NCBI RefSeq assembly: GCF_004117935.1
Contig: NZ_SDOY01000175.1
Coordinates: forward strand, 100,477-164,476
Length of the DNA: 64,000 nucleotides
Source of the DNA: Streptomyces roseicoloratus
GTDB lineage: Bacteria > Actinomycetota > Actinomycetes > Streptomycetales > Streptomycetaceae
Direction of reading: 5' to 3'
Shown: positions 20,401 through 26,973 of the stretch, piece by piece
How positions within the stretch are numbered: position 1 is the first letter of the stretch
Layout of the letters: the number at the start of each line of letters is the position of its first letter
The notes under the pieces: model-generated
What the model was told of the DNA's origin: nothing
Databases searched by the model: none
What the model saw: the letters and a program-made list of their open reading frames with translations, nothing else
Program-made: the position numbers and the translations under genes

Positions 20401-22275
20401 GTCGAGGAACCACAGTCCGCGCTGGAAGTTCGCCAGCGGCGCCTCGGCGGCGCCGGTCCGGACCAGCTCCGGGCGCTCGCCGGCGTCGGACGCGGCGGTG
20501 ACGGCGGCGGCGAACTCGGCGAGGGTCGGCGCGTCGAAGATGGTGTACGGGGAGATCATGCCGAACACGTCGAAGACGCGGCCGACCACGCGTACGGCGG
20601 TGAGGGAGTCCCCGCCCAGGTGGAAGAAGTTGTCGTCGGCTCCGACCTCGGGCACGCCGAGGACGTCGGCCCACACGGCGGCGATCAGCTGCTCGGCCGG
20701 GGTACGGGGCGGCCGGCGGCCCGGGGCGGGTGCGGCGGGCACGGCCCGCGGCTCGGGCAGCGCCGCGCGGTCGACCTTGCCTCCCGCGGTCAGGGGGAAG
20801 GCGTCCAGCGGGGTGACGGTCGCGGGGACCATGTGCTCGGGGAGCCGCTCGGCCAGGTGGGCGCGGAGCGCGGCCGGGTCGGGGGCGGGGGTGGTTCCGG
20901 CCGGGGTCACGTAGGCGGCGAGCCGGCCCTCGTGCGCCACGACGACGGCGCCGGCGACGTCCGGGTGACCGGCGAGCGTCTGCTCGATCTCGCCGGGCTC
21001 GACCCGGAAGCCGCGGATCTTCACCTGGTGGTCGGCGCGGCCGACGAACTCCAGCGGAGCTTCGGCGCCGGAGCGCCGGACCACGTCGCCGGTGCGGTAC
21101 ATCCGGGCGCCGGGCTCCGGCGCGAAGGGGTCGGCGACGAACCGGCCCGCGGTGAGGCCGGATCGGCCGTGGTAGCCGGAGGCGAGCAGCGGCCCGCCGA
21201 GGTACAGCTCACCGGTCGTGCCGGGCGCCACCGGCCGCAGCCGCTCGTCGAGGACGTAGGCGCGGCGGTCGCCGAGCGGTCGGCCGATGGGGACGGTCGC
21301 GGCCTGCGGGTCCTCCCCCGCGGCCGGGCCCGTCAGTTCGTGGACGGTGGCGGTGACCACGGTCTCGGTCGGCCCGTAGGCGTTGAGCAGCGGGACGCCG
21401 GTGGCGGCCCACCAGCCGGCCGCGGCGTCCGGGTAGAGCCGGTCGCTGCCGGAGATCATCAGCCGGAGGCTGCGCGGCGCCCTGCGGCCCTGCTCGCGCA
21501 GTGCGGCCACCACTTCCTGGAAGTAACCCGCGGCCAGGTTGGCGACGGTCACGCCCTCGGCCTCGACGAGGTCGAGGAGGGCGGCGGGCGCGAGGAGCTG
21601 CTCCTGGGGCACGACGATGCGGGCGCCGGCCCACAGGGCGGTGAGGACCTGTTCGACGGCCACGTCGACGGTCGGTCGGGCGAAGTGCAGCACCACGTCG
21701 TCCTCGGTGATCCCGAAGCGCTCGACGGCGGCGGCCAGGTGGCCGTTCAGCGCGGTGAGCGGCACGTGGACGCCCTTGGGGCGGCCGGTGGTGCCGGAGG
21801 TGTAGACGAGGTATCCGGCGGTCGCGGCGAGTGCGTCGGCCCGGCCGGTGTCGTCGGTGTCCGCGGTCGTGTCCGCGGTGTCGTCGTGCCCCTCGGCGCC
21901 GTCCGTCGGCCGAGAGCCGTCGGACCGGTCGGGCGGCCCTGTGGGTGCGGCGAGTTCGACGAGCCGGCCGTCGGTGTAGGCGAGGGTGGCGCCGGCGTCC
22001 TCGCGGATCCAGCGGTTGCGCTCCTCGGGCGCCTCCCGGTCCAGGGGGAGGCAGACGGCGCCGGCCCGGAGGGCGGCGAGCAGGCCGACCACGTGGTCGA
22101 GCCGGTCCCTTCCGGTGACGGCGACGGTCCGCCCGGGCGCGATCCGGGCGGCGACGGCACCGCTCAGCTCGTCGAGGTCCCCGTAGGTGACGGTCCAGGA
22201 ACCGATCCGCAGGGCCGGCCGGTCCGGAAACCGTCGAGCGACGGATATGAAGGGAAAACCGCGAGATTCCATCAT
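17452..22275 (-). CDS. NRPS-A: A-T-C-A-T, probable initiation enzyme
   Basis: NRPS of 1607 residues that opens with an A domain, so it likely starts the chain. A1 has YLVYTSGTTGRPKG and NAYGPTET; its pocket reads D-V-E-N-I-G-A-V-T (unassigned, E239 hints at a basic substrate). T1 is NFFHLGGDSL near 555. The C domain reads CHHIVWDEGS near 737, with Glu in place of the Gly of HHxxxDG. A2 has FTSGSTGRPKG near 1178 and the unusual NGYGPVESLG, pocket D-A-L-Q-F-A-G-G-L. T2 is DFFRLGGNSL near 1565. Two adjacent ATG codons (22275, 22272) follow CGGGGTTGG. A1 has an Asp/Thr-rich insert before its A3 loop. Its promoter is at 22327-22382. Confidence 0.94.
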   Translation of the reverse strand: MMESRGFPFISVARRFPDRPALRIGSWTVTYGDLDELSGAVAARIAPGRTVAVTGRDRLDHVVGLLAALRAGAVCLPLDREAPEERNRWIREDAGATLAYTDGRLVELAAPTGPPDRSDGSRPTDGAEGHDDTADTTADTDDTGRADALAATAGYLVYTSGTTGRPKGVHVPLTALNGHLAAAVERFGITEDDVVLHFARPTVDVAVEQVLTALWAGARIVVPQEQLLAPAALLDLVEAEGVTVANLAAGYFQEVVAALREQGRRAPRSLRLMISGSDRLYPDAAAGWWAATGVPLLNAYGPTETVVTATVHELTGPAAGEDPQAATVPIGRPLGDRRAYVLDERLRPVAPGTTGELYLGGPLLASGYHGRSGLTAGRFVADPFAPEPGARMYRTGDVVRRSGAEAPLEFVGRADHQVKIRGFRVEPGEIEQTLAGHPDVAGAVVVAHEGRLAAYVTPAGTTPAPDPAALRAHLAERLPEHMVPATVTPLDAFPLTAGGKVDRAALPEPRAVPAAPAPGRRPPRTPAEQLIAAVWADVLGVPEVGADDNFFHLGGDSLTAVRVVGRVFDVFGMISPYTIFDAPTLAEFAAAVTAASDAGERPELVRTGAAEAPLANFQRGLWFLDQWNPGAPTYVVPWVFRFAGPVDPEPLRRALAGVVDRHGALRTTFELGDDGPRQVVHPSVDVPFAVRETTADAVDALIAEAALVPFDLENGPLVRAHLYRTGETSTLLLLCHHIVWDEGSLPVLETELAALYESLTTGRPAELPELPVQYADYSAWQQQDGTAERQLDHWREQLRDAPTEPVLAPDRPRPEVQAFRGAFHRFAMPRPVAEAVRALARSEDATPYMVLLAGLALTLHRRTGRRDLVLGSPVSVRGRAELDALIGYFVNLLPLRIRLDEDMDFRDLVRHVREVAIDGYRHQEAPFDAIAGAVMADRPDDRSEDRNPLCQVLLELHPLDTRPLTIGGTEVTRELHSNPVSRFDLSISVDDRGTDFTGRFEYDSDLFDPGTMAELCEAWLGTLAAAVEAPVHTLFEDRAARRPRALALVSGADRVDYGTLNERANRLAHHLRDLGIGRGDTVAVLVERGPDLVVALLAALKTGAAYTLLDPDFPAERLAGAVTDSAAALLVTHRRTSPPFPVARHLDLDAEAAAVAARPSHDPGLPVTGADLACVMFTSGSTGRPKGVAVPHRALTTTYLGQDYARFGPEEVWLQCSPVSWDAFALELYGALAFGGACVLQPGQRPDPQAVAELTRRHGVTQLQLSASLFNFLLEEFPDTYDDLRVAFTAGERASVTHVGKALDQYPELVVANGYGPVESLGLTTCHRATPEDADGSSIPIGRPLHGKDIHVLDERLRPVQDGTTGELYAAGAGLALGYVGRPGLTAERFVASPFGAPGERLYRTGDLGHRTAEGVLEITGRIDDQVKIRGFRVEPGEIEDALTRHPSVREAAVTVHEPAPGDRRLAAYVTAAGPARPDPDALLDHLAGLLPEHMVPTTLDVLDALPLNQNGKTDRRALPAPAPRPTAAPADPLTPDQRLVADAVRTVLKLTEDPGPDADFFRLGGNSLAAVRVAMQLSQRTGGRVPPQAVFRGRTIAAIAERMAAR

Positions 22276-22326
22276 CCAACCCCGATGAATCGACGAAGCT
22301 ACGGGCAGTGGTCGGTAGCGGATTCG

Positions 22327-22382
22327 ACGATAGGGCGGGGTTCGGGGACCGATCGGCAGAATGCTCGGAAGTCCATCGGCAG
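22327..22382 (-). promoter_or_regulatory. NRPS-A promoter with triple-repeat site
   Basis: Minus-strand bases 22382-22354 read CTGCCG-n5-CTTCCG-n7-TGCCG. After 21 bases comes TATCGT (22332-22327) and then CGAAT, the same arrangement and even the same post -10 CGAAT as the mbtH promoter. The predicted leader is about 45 nt. A perfect 8-bp inverted repeat CGGCAGTT-tc-AACTGCCG occupies 22377-22394 and overlaps the first repeat unit. Confidence 0.65.
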
Positions 22383-22423
22383 TTTCAACTGCCGCTCGAC
22401 CAGGCGTGTTGACGCAGAACAAG

Positions 22424-22463
22424 GCAGCCCGCCCGGGTGCGCGTGGGCGCCCGGGCGGGCTGC
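22424..22463 (-). terminator. Terminator of the glutamate mutase operon
   Basis: A perfect 14-bp stem, GCAGCCCGCCCGGG at 22424-22437 and its complement at 22450-22463, with a 12-base loop. It lies 28 bases past the TAA of the GltB-like gene and ahead of the NRPS-A promoter, so it separates the two transcription units. There is no T-run, which is usual in Streptomyces. Confidence 0.75.
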
Positions 22464-22491
22464 GGACGGGAAATCCAGGAAGGCTCTTCGA

Positions 22492-23763
22492 TTATTCTCC
22501 GGCGGGAATTACCGGGAATTCCGGGGACCAGACGTCGTCCCGGTCCAGTGCGCTCGGCGCGTACTTTCCGAGCGCACTGATCAGCATCCGGAGTTCGAGT
22601 GCGAGGCATTCCGTGAACCGTACGAGGCCGGCCTCCGGGTCCTCGGCGGTGGCGAGGAGCGCCGCCCGGCCGAGTCCGACCGCGCGGGCACCGAGCGCCA
22701 GGCTCTTCACCGCCCGGCCGCCCTCCCAGATGCGTCCGGAGACCAGCAGGCAGGGCGGCGGCCCGGCGGCGGTGATCCGACGCAGGCACTCCGCCAGCGG
22801 CAGACCCACCTGGGCGGGGAAGGCCCCCGGCGCCCAGCCGGTGCCGCCTTCGGCTCCGTCCACCGTGACGGCGTCCGCCCCCGCCTCGGCGGCGACCCGG
22901 GCGGCCTCGGCGACGTCCCGGCCGGGGTGCAGCTTCACCCACACCCGGGCCCGCGGGAAGTTGTTGCGCATCAGCCGGACCTGCTGGCGCAGGATCTCCG
23001 CCGTGAACGTGCCGGGCGTGCTGGAGCGCAGCACCCGGCCGTCGCCGAAGACGTCGTCGATGCCGTAGCGGTCGCCGAGACGGCCGGCCGTCTCGGCGTC
23101 CAGGACCGTCATGCCGCCGAGACCCGGCTTGGCGCCCTGCCCGGTCTTCAGCTCGAAGGCCAGCCGCCCGGATTCGAGCAGCGGCAGCGCGGCGGGGTCG
23201 CTGTAGACCAGGTTCCAGACCTCGGCGTCCGCGTCCTCCGTGGACTGCTGGACGACGACGCCGCCCCGCCCGTCCGGGAGTTCCTCCGTGTACGCGCGGA
23301 GGCGGCCGAGGAGCGCCCGGTCGGCGGCCTCGCCGAGCCGTCCGTAGCCGTTCACCGGTACGACGTTCTCGCCGATCACCATGGGCAGGCCGAGTGATCC
23401 CGCCTGGCGGCTGAGGGCGAGGCCGAGGTCGCCGCCGGCGGCCCGGGTGGAGCCGAGCGCGGACACGTACACCGGCAGGGCCGAGGTGAACCCGCCCACG
23501 GGTGTGGCGAGTTCGACGTCGCGGTAGTCGGGCTCGCGGCCGAGGTCGATCAGCCGGGCAAGCCGCTGCGGCATGAAGACGGGCGGGGTGATCCGTAACG
23601 TGTCGAGCGGGTCGCGCTCGCCGTCCCGGTACGGATCGGCCCGGTCCGCGCCGAACAGGACGCGGCCGTACTCGCCGGGCGGTGGAAAGGCGGCCGCCGC
23701 TCCGGCCCGGGCGCGCTGCCGGACCTCCTCCTCCGGGAAGCCGGGTGCCGAGAGGTCGCTCAC
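22492..23763 (-). CDS. GltB-like FMN-binding enzyme
   Basis: Protein of 423 residues resembling the FMN-binding central domain of glutamate synthase, alone, without the glutamine amidotransferase domain. Visible family features are ELKTGQGAKPGLGG, VWVKLHPGRDV, the EAGADAVTVDGAEGGTG phosphate-binding stretch and LVSGRIWEGG near the C-terminus. The [3Fe-4S] cysteine cluster of full GltB is not seen. The GTG at 23763 overlaps the AsnRS-like stop. It is the last gene of the mutase operon, so it probably acts on a methylaspartate-derived amino acid, perhaps in imine/amine redox chemistry; the reaction is not known from sequence. Codon 56 is a rare TTA (23598-23596), suggesting bldA-dependent translation. 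Confidence 0.8.
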   Translation of the reverse strand: MSDLSAPGFPEEEVRQRARAGAAAAFPPPGEYGRVLFGADRADPYRDGERDPLDTLRITPPVFMPQRLARLIDLGREPDYRDVELATPVGGFTSALPVYVSALGSTRAAGGDLGLALSRQAGSLGLPMVIGENVVPVNGYGRLGEAADRALLGRLRAYTEELPDGRGGVVVQQSTEDADAEVWNLVYSDPAALPLLESGRLAFELKTGQGAKPGLGGMTVLDAETAGRLGDRYGIDDVFGDGRVLRSSTPGTFTAEILRQQVRLMRNNFPRARVWVKLHPGRDVAEAARVAAEAGADAVTVDGAEGGTGWAPGAFPAQVGLPLAECLRRITAAGPPPCLLVSGRIWEGGRAVKSLALGARAVGLGRAALLATAEDPEAGLVRFTECLALELRMLISALGKYAPSALDRDDVWSPEFPVIPAGE

Positions 23764-24761
23764 GGAGACACCACCCCGGCCAGCTTGGGGAAGGCGCTCG
23801 CCTGCCAGACCGCGTCCAGCCCGGCGACGTACCGGGTCAGCCGCTCGACGCCGATCCCGAAGCCCGCGCTGCCGGGCACGCCTTCGCGGACGAGATCCAG
23901 GTACCAGCGGTACTTCTGCGGGTTCTCGCCGGTCTCCCGCATGCGGGTGACGATCTCCGCGTAGTCGTTGGTGCGCTGGCTGCCGCTGCACAGCTCCCCG
24001 TAGCCCTCGGCCGCGATCAGGTCGAAGTTCCTCAGCAGGCCGGGCTGTTCGGGGTGCTCGCGGTCGTAGAAGCCACGCGATCCCTTCGGGTAGTCGGTGA
24101 CGAAGAACGGCCGGTCCCGCTGCGCGGACAGCAAGGCCTCGCCCGCCCAGTCGAGTTCGGCGTCCGGGCTCTGCGGGTGTCCGAGCCCCCGCAGTTCGGC
24201 CACCGCATCGGCGTGCCGCATCCGGCCGAAGGATCCCTTGAGCAGCTCGGTGAAGGCGCCGACGTCCCGGCCGAGTTCGGCGAAGTCCTTGGGCAGCTCG
24301 CGGACCACGCTGTCGACCATGTGCACCACCAGCTCCTCGACCAGCCGGACCGCGTCGTCCCGGCTCGCCCCCGCCACCTCCACGTCCAGCTGGTGGAACT
24401 CGGCCAGATGGCGGCTGGTGCCGGCGGTCTCCAGCGGCTCCAGACGGACGTTCGGGGCGACGCAGAAGATCTTGTCGAAGGCGAGCAGCGAGGCCTGCTT
24501 GTACAGGATGGCGCTCGTCATCAGCTTGTAGCGGTGGCCGTAGAAGTCGACGTCGACCTGCTTGGAGCCGCGCGAGCCGGGATCGGTGACCGGGCCGATC
24601 ACCGGCGGGAGCAGCTCGGTGAAGCCCTGCTCGCGGAGGAACTCGCGGGCGGCGGCGAGGAGTCGGTGCTGGATCCGGAGCGCGCTGCGGGTCGCCGGGG
24701 CGGTGAGGTGGCGGCCCGGGTCCGGGAGCGGTGCGGGGGCGGTGGGCCCGTCGGTGGTCAT
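23760..24761 (-). CDS. AsnRS-like class II synthetase lacking anticodon domain
   Basis: A 333-residue class II aminoacyl-tRNA synthetase core of the Asp/Asn group. Motif 2 appears as NVRLEPLETAGTSRHLAEF, and motif 3 as GFGIGVERLTRY near the C-terminus. Only about 30 residues precede the core, so the OB-fold that reads the anticodon in AspRS/AsnRS is absent. Known relatives of this shape include the archaeal AsnRS-derived asparagine synthetase, which adenylates Asp and amidates it. Between the mutase and the GltB-like gene, the attractive role is activation or amidation of 3-methylaspartate. Ligation to a carrier or amine is the alternative. ATGA overlap with mutE upstream, GTGA overlap downstream. 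Confidence 0.85.
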   Translation of the reverse strand: MTTDGPTAPAPLPDPGRHLTAPATRSALRIQHRLLAAAREFLREQGFTELLPPVIGPVTDPGSRGSKQVDVDFYGHRYKLMTSAILYKQASLLAFDKIFCVAPNVRLEPLETAGTSRHLAEFHQLDVEVAGASRDDAVRLVEELVVHMVDSVVRELPKDFAELGRDVGAFTELLKGSFGRMRHADAVAELRGLGHPQSPDAELDWAGEALLSAQRDRPFFVTDYPKGSRGFYDREHPEQPGLLRNFDLIAAEGYGELCSGSQRTNDYAEIVTRMRETGENPQKYRWYLDLVREGVPGSAGFGIGVERLTRYVAGLDAVWQASAFPKLAGVVSP

Positions 24762-26281
24762 GGTGTGGTGAGTCCCAACTCTCGTCGTGGCGTGGACGTC
24801 GTGCGGGGCAGCGGTACGGGCGGGGTGTGCGCGGAGGACGGCAGGTCCGGGGGCGTCGGCGGCCGGGCGGAGGCGCGGGTGTCGTAGGCGCGCCGGACGT
24901 GGGAGAGCGCGGAGAGCAGTCCCGTCGAGCCGAGGATCGGCGGACGCGGGCCGCCGTCCGCCAGGCCGGCGATCGGCATCGATCCGACGCTCGACCAGTG
25001 CAGCCGTCCGTCGGGCCCGAGCGAGCTGCGGGCCCGGCCGGCGTTGTCGGGGTGCAGGCAGTAGGGGACGTCGAGGTGGCCGGCCGCGAAGGCCCGGACC
25101 AGCGCCCGGCCGACGTCGGCGTCGAGCGCGAGCACGGCGCCGATGAGCGCACGGGCCTCGGCCTCGATGCCGGTGTCCTCGGCGCCCGTTCGGTCGGGGC
25201 CGGGCGGGGTGCGCGGGTCGCCGGCGGTGCGCGGGTCCCCGGGGGTGCGCGGGTCGCCGGCGGTGCGCGGGTCCCCGGGGGTGCGCGGGTCGCCAAGGGC
25301 GTGCGCGTCCCCGGGGGTGCGCCGCTGCCGGGCGCGTTCGTCGGCGGCGGCCGCGGCGGCGGTTTCCAGGGCCCGTACGTTCTCGGCCACGGTCGGGATC
25401 CGGTGCGCCTCTGCGGTGGTCTTGACGATCAGCCGGGCCGCTCCCGCCCGTACCGCGAGCCGGGCCGCGTCCTCGAGGAGCAGCCGGGCACCGCCGGGCG
25501 TGCGGGGGAAGACGCCCATGTAGGCGTAGAGGACGACGTGGTGGTCGACGTCCGGCAGCAGTTCGGCGGCCAGTCGCCCGAGCACGGTGAGCGCTTCCTC
25601 GTCCTGGCGCGGATCGGCCTGCTGGGCGTAGCTGAGCGAGATGCCGCGCAGCCCGTGCTGCCGGAAGAACAGCGCCTCCAGGACGCTCACCGCGATCAGC
25701 AGGCTCGGCGGGCAGAGCTGCCCCATCAGGCAGCCGCCGAAGGTCTCCAGGTGCGGCCGCGCCCCGGACTCCGCCGCGGAGGCGAGGAGTTCGCAGCTGC
25801 GCCGCCAGTGGTCGACCGCCTCGCGCAGCGGCGTGCGGCTGTAGGGCAGGCAGTACGAGACCGGGCCGCCCTCGGTGGCGTCGAGACCGGCCGCGAGGAG
25901 GGCGCGGACGATGTGCTCGGGCTTCGCCGAGCCGTGCCTGACCTGCACCGGGAAGCGGGCGCCGGCGACGCCGCGCAGCACGGCACGGGTGGTGTCCGTG
26001 GAGTGGGTGGCGATCGGGTAGCCGTTGAGACCGACGCCGTCGGCGAGGGCGCGGCGGGCGGCGGCGAGGTCGCCGGTGCGGGTGTAGCTGTCGAGGGTGA
26101 GGGTGCCGACGGTGACGGCGTCCGCGTGCCGCGTGGCGATCAGCCCGTCGCGCATCCGCAGCGGATCGGCCATGCCCATCCTGGGCTGGACGACCAGCTC
26201 ACCGGCCGCCCGGGCGCGGGCGACGAAGTCACCGAAGCCGGGGCGCGCGCCGGCGTCGGGGGCGGAGCCGGGGCCGGTCAC
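24758..26281 (-). CDS. mutE: Glutamate (methylaspartate) mutase, epsilon subunit
   Basis: Large subunit of adenosylcobalamin-dependent glutamate mutase, which interconverts L-glutamate and (2S,3S)-3-methylaspartate. It contains the conserved PVQVRHGSAKPEH, the substrate-binding EGGPVSYCLPYSRT (Glu and both Tyr as in clostridial GlmE), FGGCLMGQLCPPS and KTTAEAHRIPT. At 507 residues it is close to the usual 480; the excess is partly a hexapeptide-repeat linker (GDPRTA/GDPRTP) at 25209-25320, followed by a C-terminal part with LDVPYCLHPDN. The GTG at 26281 overlaps the mutS stop as GTGA. In friulimicin and vicenistatin clusters this enzyme makes methylaspartate as a building block, and the same is expected here. 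Confidence 0.92.
   Translation of the reverse strand: MTGPGSAPDAGARPGFGDFVARARAAGELVVQPRMGMADPLRMRDGLIATRHADAVTVGTLTLDSYTRTGDLAAARRALADGVGLNGYPIATHSTDTTRAVLRGVAGARFPVQVRHGSAKPEHIVRALLAAGLDATEGGPVSYCLPYSRTPLREAVDHWRRSCELLASAAESGARPHLETFGGCLMGQLCPPSLLIAVSVLEALFFRQHGLRGISLSYAQQADPRQDEEALTVLGRLAAELLPDVDHHVVLYAYMGVFPRTPGGARLLLEDAARLAVRAGAARLIVKTTAEAHRIPTVAENVRALETAAAAAADERARQRRTPGDAHALGDPRTPGDPRTAGDPRTPGDPRTAGDPRTPPGPDRTGAEDTGIEAEARALIGAVLALDADVGRALVRAFAAGHLDVPYCLHPDNAGRARSSLGPDGRLHWSSVGSMPIAGLADGGPRPPILGSTGLLSALSHVRRAYDTRASARPPTPPDLPSSAHTPPVPLPRTTSTPRRELGLTTP
25209..25320 (-). repeat. 18-bp in-frame tandem repeat inside mutE
   Basis: About six copies of an 18-bp unit, alternating GTGCGCGGGTCGCCGGCG and GTGCGCGGGTCCCCGGGG on the plus strand. 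It encodes a GDPRTA/GDPRTP hexapeptide chain. It sits in a surface-linker position between the TIM-barrel-like core and the C-terminal segment of MutE and is likely variable in copy number between strains. Confidence 0.85.
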
Positions 26282-26787
26282 CGGAGCGCTCCGGATCCGG
26301 TGGGCAGGGAACGCGGGCTTGCGGGCAGCGCGGCGAGGAAGGAGCGGAAGTCCACGACCGAACCGCCCTCCTCGAAGACGCCGTCGAAGCCCGCCGCCAG
26401 CAGCTCCCGCTGCCGGGCCGGGTCGCCGGGGCCGGAGATCCCGAGCTTCCCGCCGATGACGGTCGCCGTGCCGGCCAGCTCGGGACAGGCGCGGAGTGCG
26501 CCGATCAGCCGCAGTCCGTCGTGGAAGCCGTGCCCGTTGACGCTGCTCAGCACGATCAGGTCGGGCTCGATCCGGCGGCACTCGGCGACCAGCAACTCGT
26601 CCGGTACGCAGGCGCCCAGGTTGGTGACCCGGTGCCCCAGTTCCTCGAGCAGCAGCTGGAGGAAGACCAGGTTCCAGGTGTGCGAGTCCGAGGACATGGT
26701 CGTCACGACGACGTCCAGGACGGCCGGCTCGGGCGTCGGAACGGCCGGTCGGGCCTTTCCGTGCTGCTCCACGGCATGCTGCTCCAC
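26278..26787 (-). CDS. mutS: Glutamate mutase, B12-binding small subunit
   Basis: Cobalamin-binding S subunit, 169 residues. Visible are the TTMSSDSHTWN loop with the cobalt-ligating His, LIVLSSVNGHGFHDGL (the SxL-type ribose/phosphate contact) and VIGGKLGISG for the nucleotide tail. The base-off motif DxHxxG reads D-S-H-T-W-N, with the Gly changed to Asn. The GTG at 26787 follows AGAGG; the bases for EQHAVEQH form a short duplicated start region with a second GTG five codons on. First gene of the mutase operon, coupled to mutE, with its own promoter at 26882-26937. Confidence 0.9.
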   Translation of the reverse strand: MEQHAVEQHGKARPAVPTPEPAVLDVVVTTMSSDSHTWNLVFLQLLLEELGHRVTNLGACVPDELLVAECRRIEPDLIVLSSVNGHGFHDGLRLIGALRACPELAGTATVIGGKLGISGPGDPARQRELLAAGFDGVFEEGGSVVDFRSFLAALPASPRSLPTGSGALR

Positions 26788-26881
26788 GGCGCAAACCTCT
26801 GTGTCGGTAGGTGGTGGGAGTCCAGGGAGTGGCGGGGCCTCCTGGTGCGGGGCCCTCGGGCCGTCCCTCCCGTGGACGGAA

Positions 26882-26937
26882 ACGCTAGGGAGGCCGCGGG
26901 CGCCGGACCGGCAGCTCGCCCGGCAGGATGCGGGCAG
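26882..26937 (-). promoter_or_regulatory. mutS operon promoter with triple-repeat site
   Basis: Minus-strand bases 26937-26909 read CTGCCC-n5-CTGCCG-n7-TGCCG. Exactly 21 bases further is TAGCGT (26887-26882), a TAnnnT -10. This is the third copy of the architecture seen before mbtH and NRPS-A. The predicted leader is longer, about 88 nt. No cobalamin riboswitch is recognisable in it. Confidence 0.6.
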
Positions 26938-26973
26938 TATCGGCACCCGGTCGGGCCCGGTCGCGGCGGTGCG

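Noticed and set aside
17251..23397. 2048-codon plus-strand open frame, and similar ones at 10843-12603, 12977-15313, 15353-17872 and 42604-44802
   Set aside because: All mirror well-defined minus-strand NRPS or PKS domains and carry no recognisable domain.
26788..26881. Cobalamin riboswitch before the mutase operon
   Set aside because: The leader is under 100 nt and shows no B12-box-like sequence.
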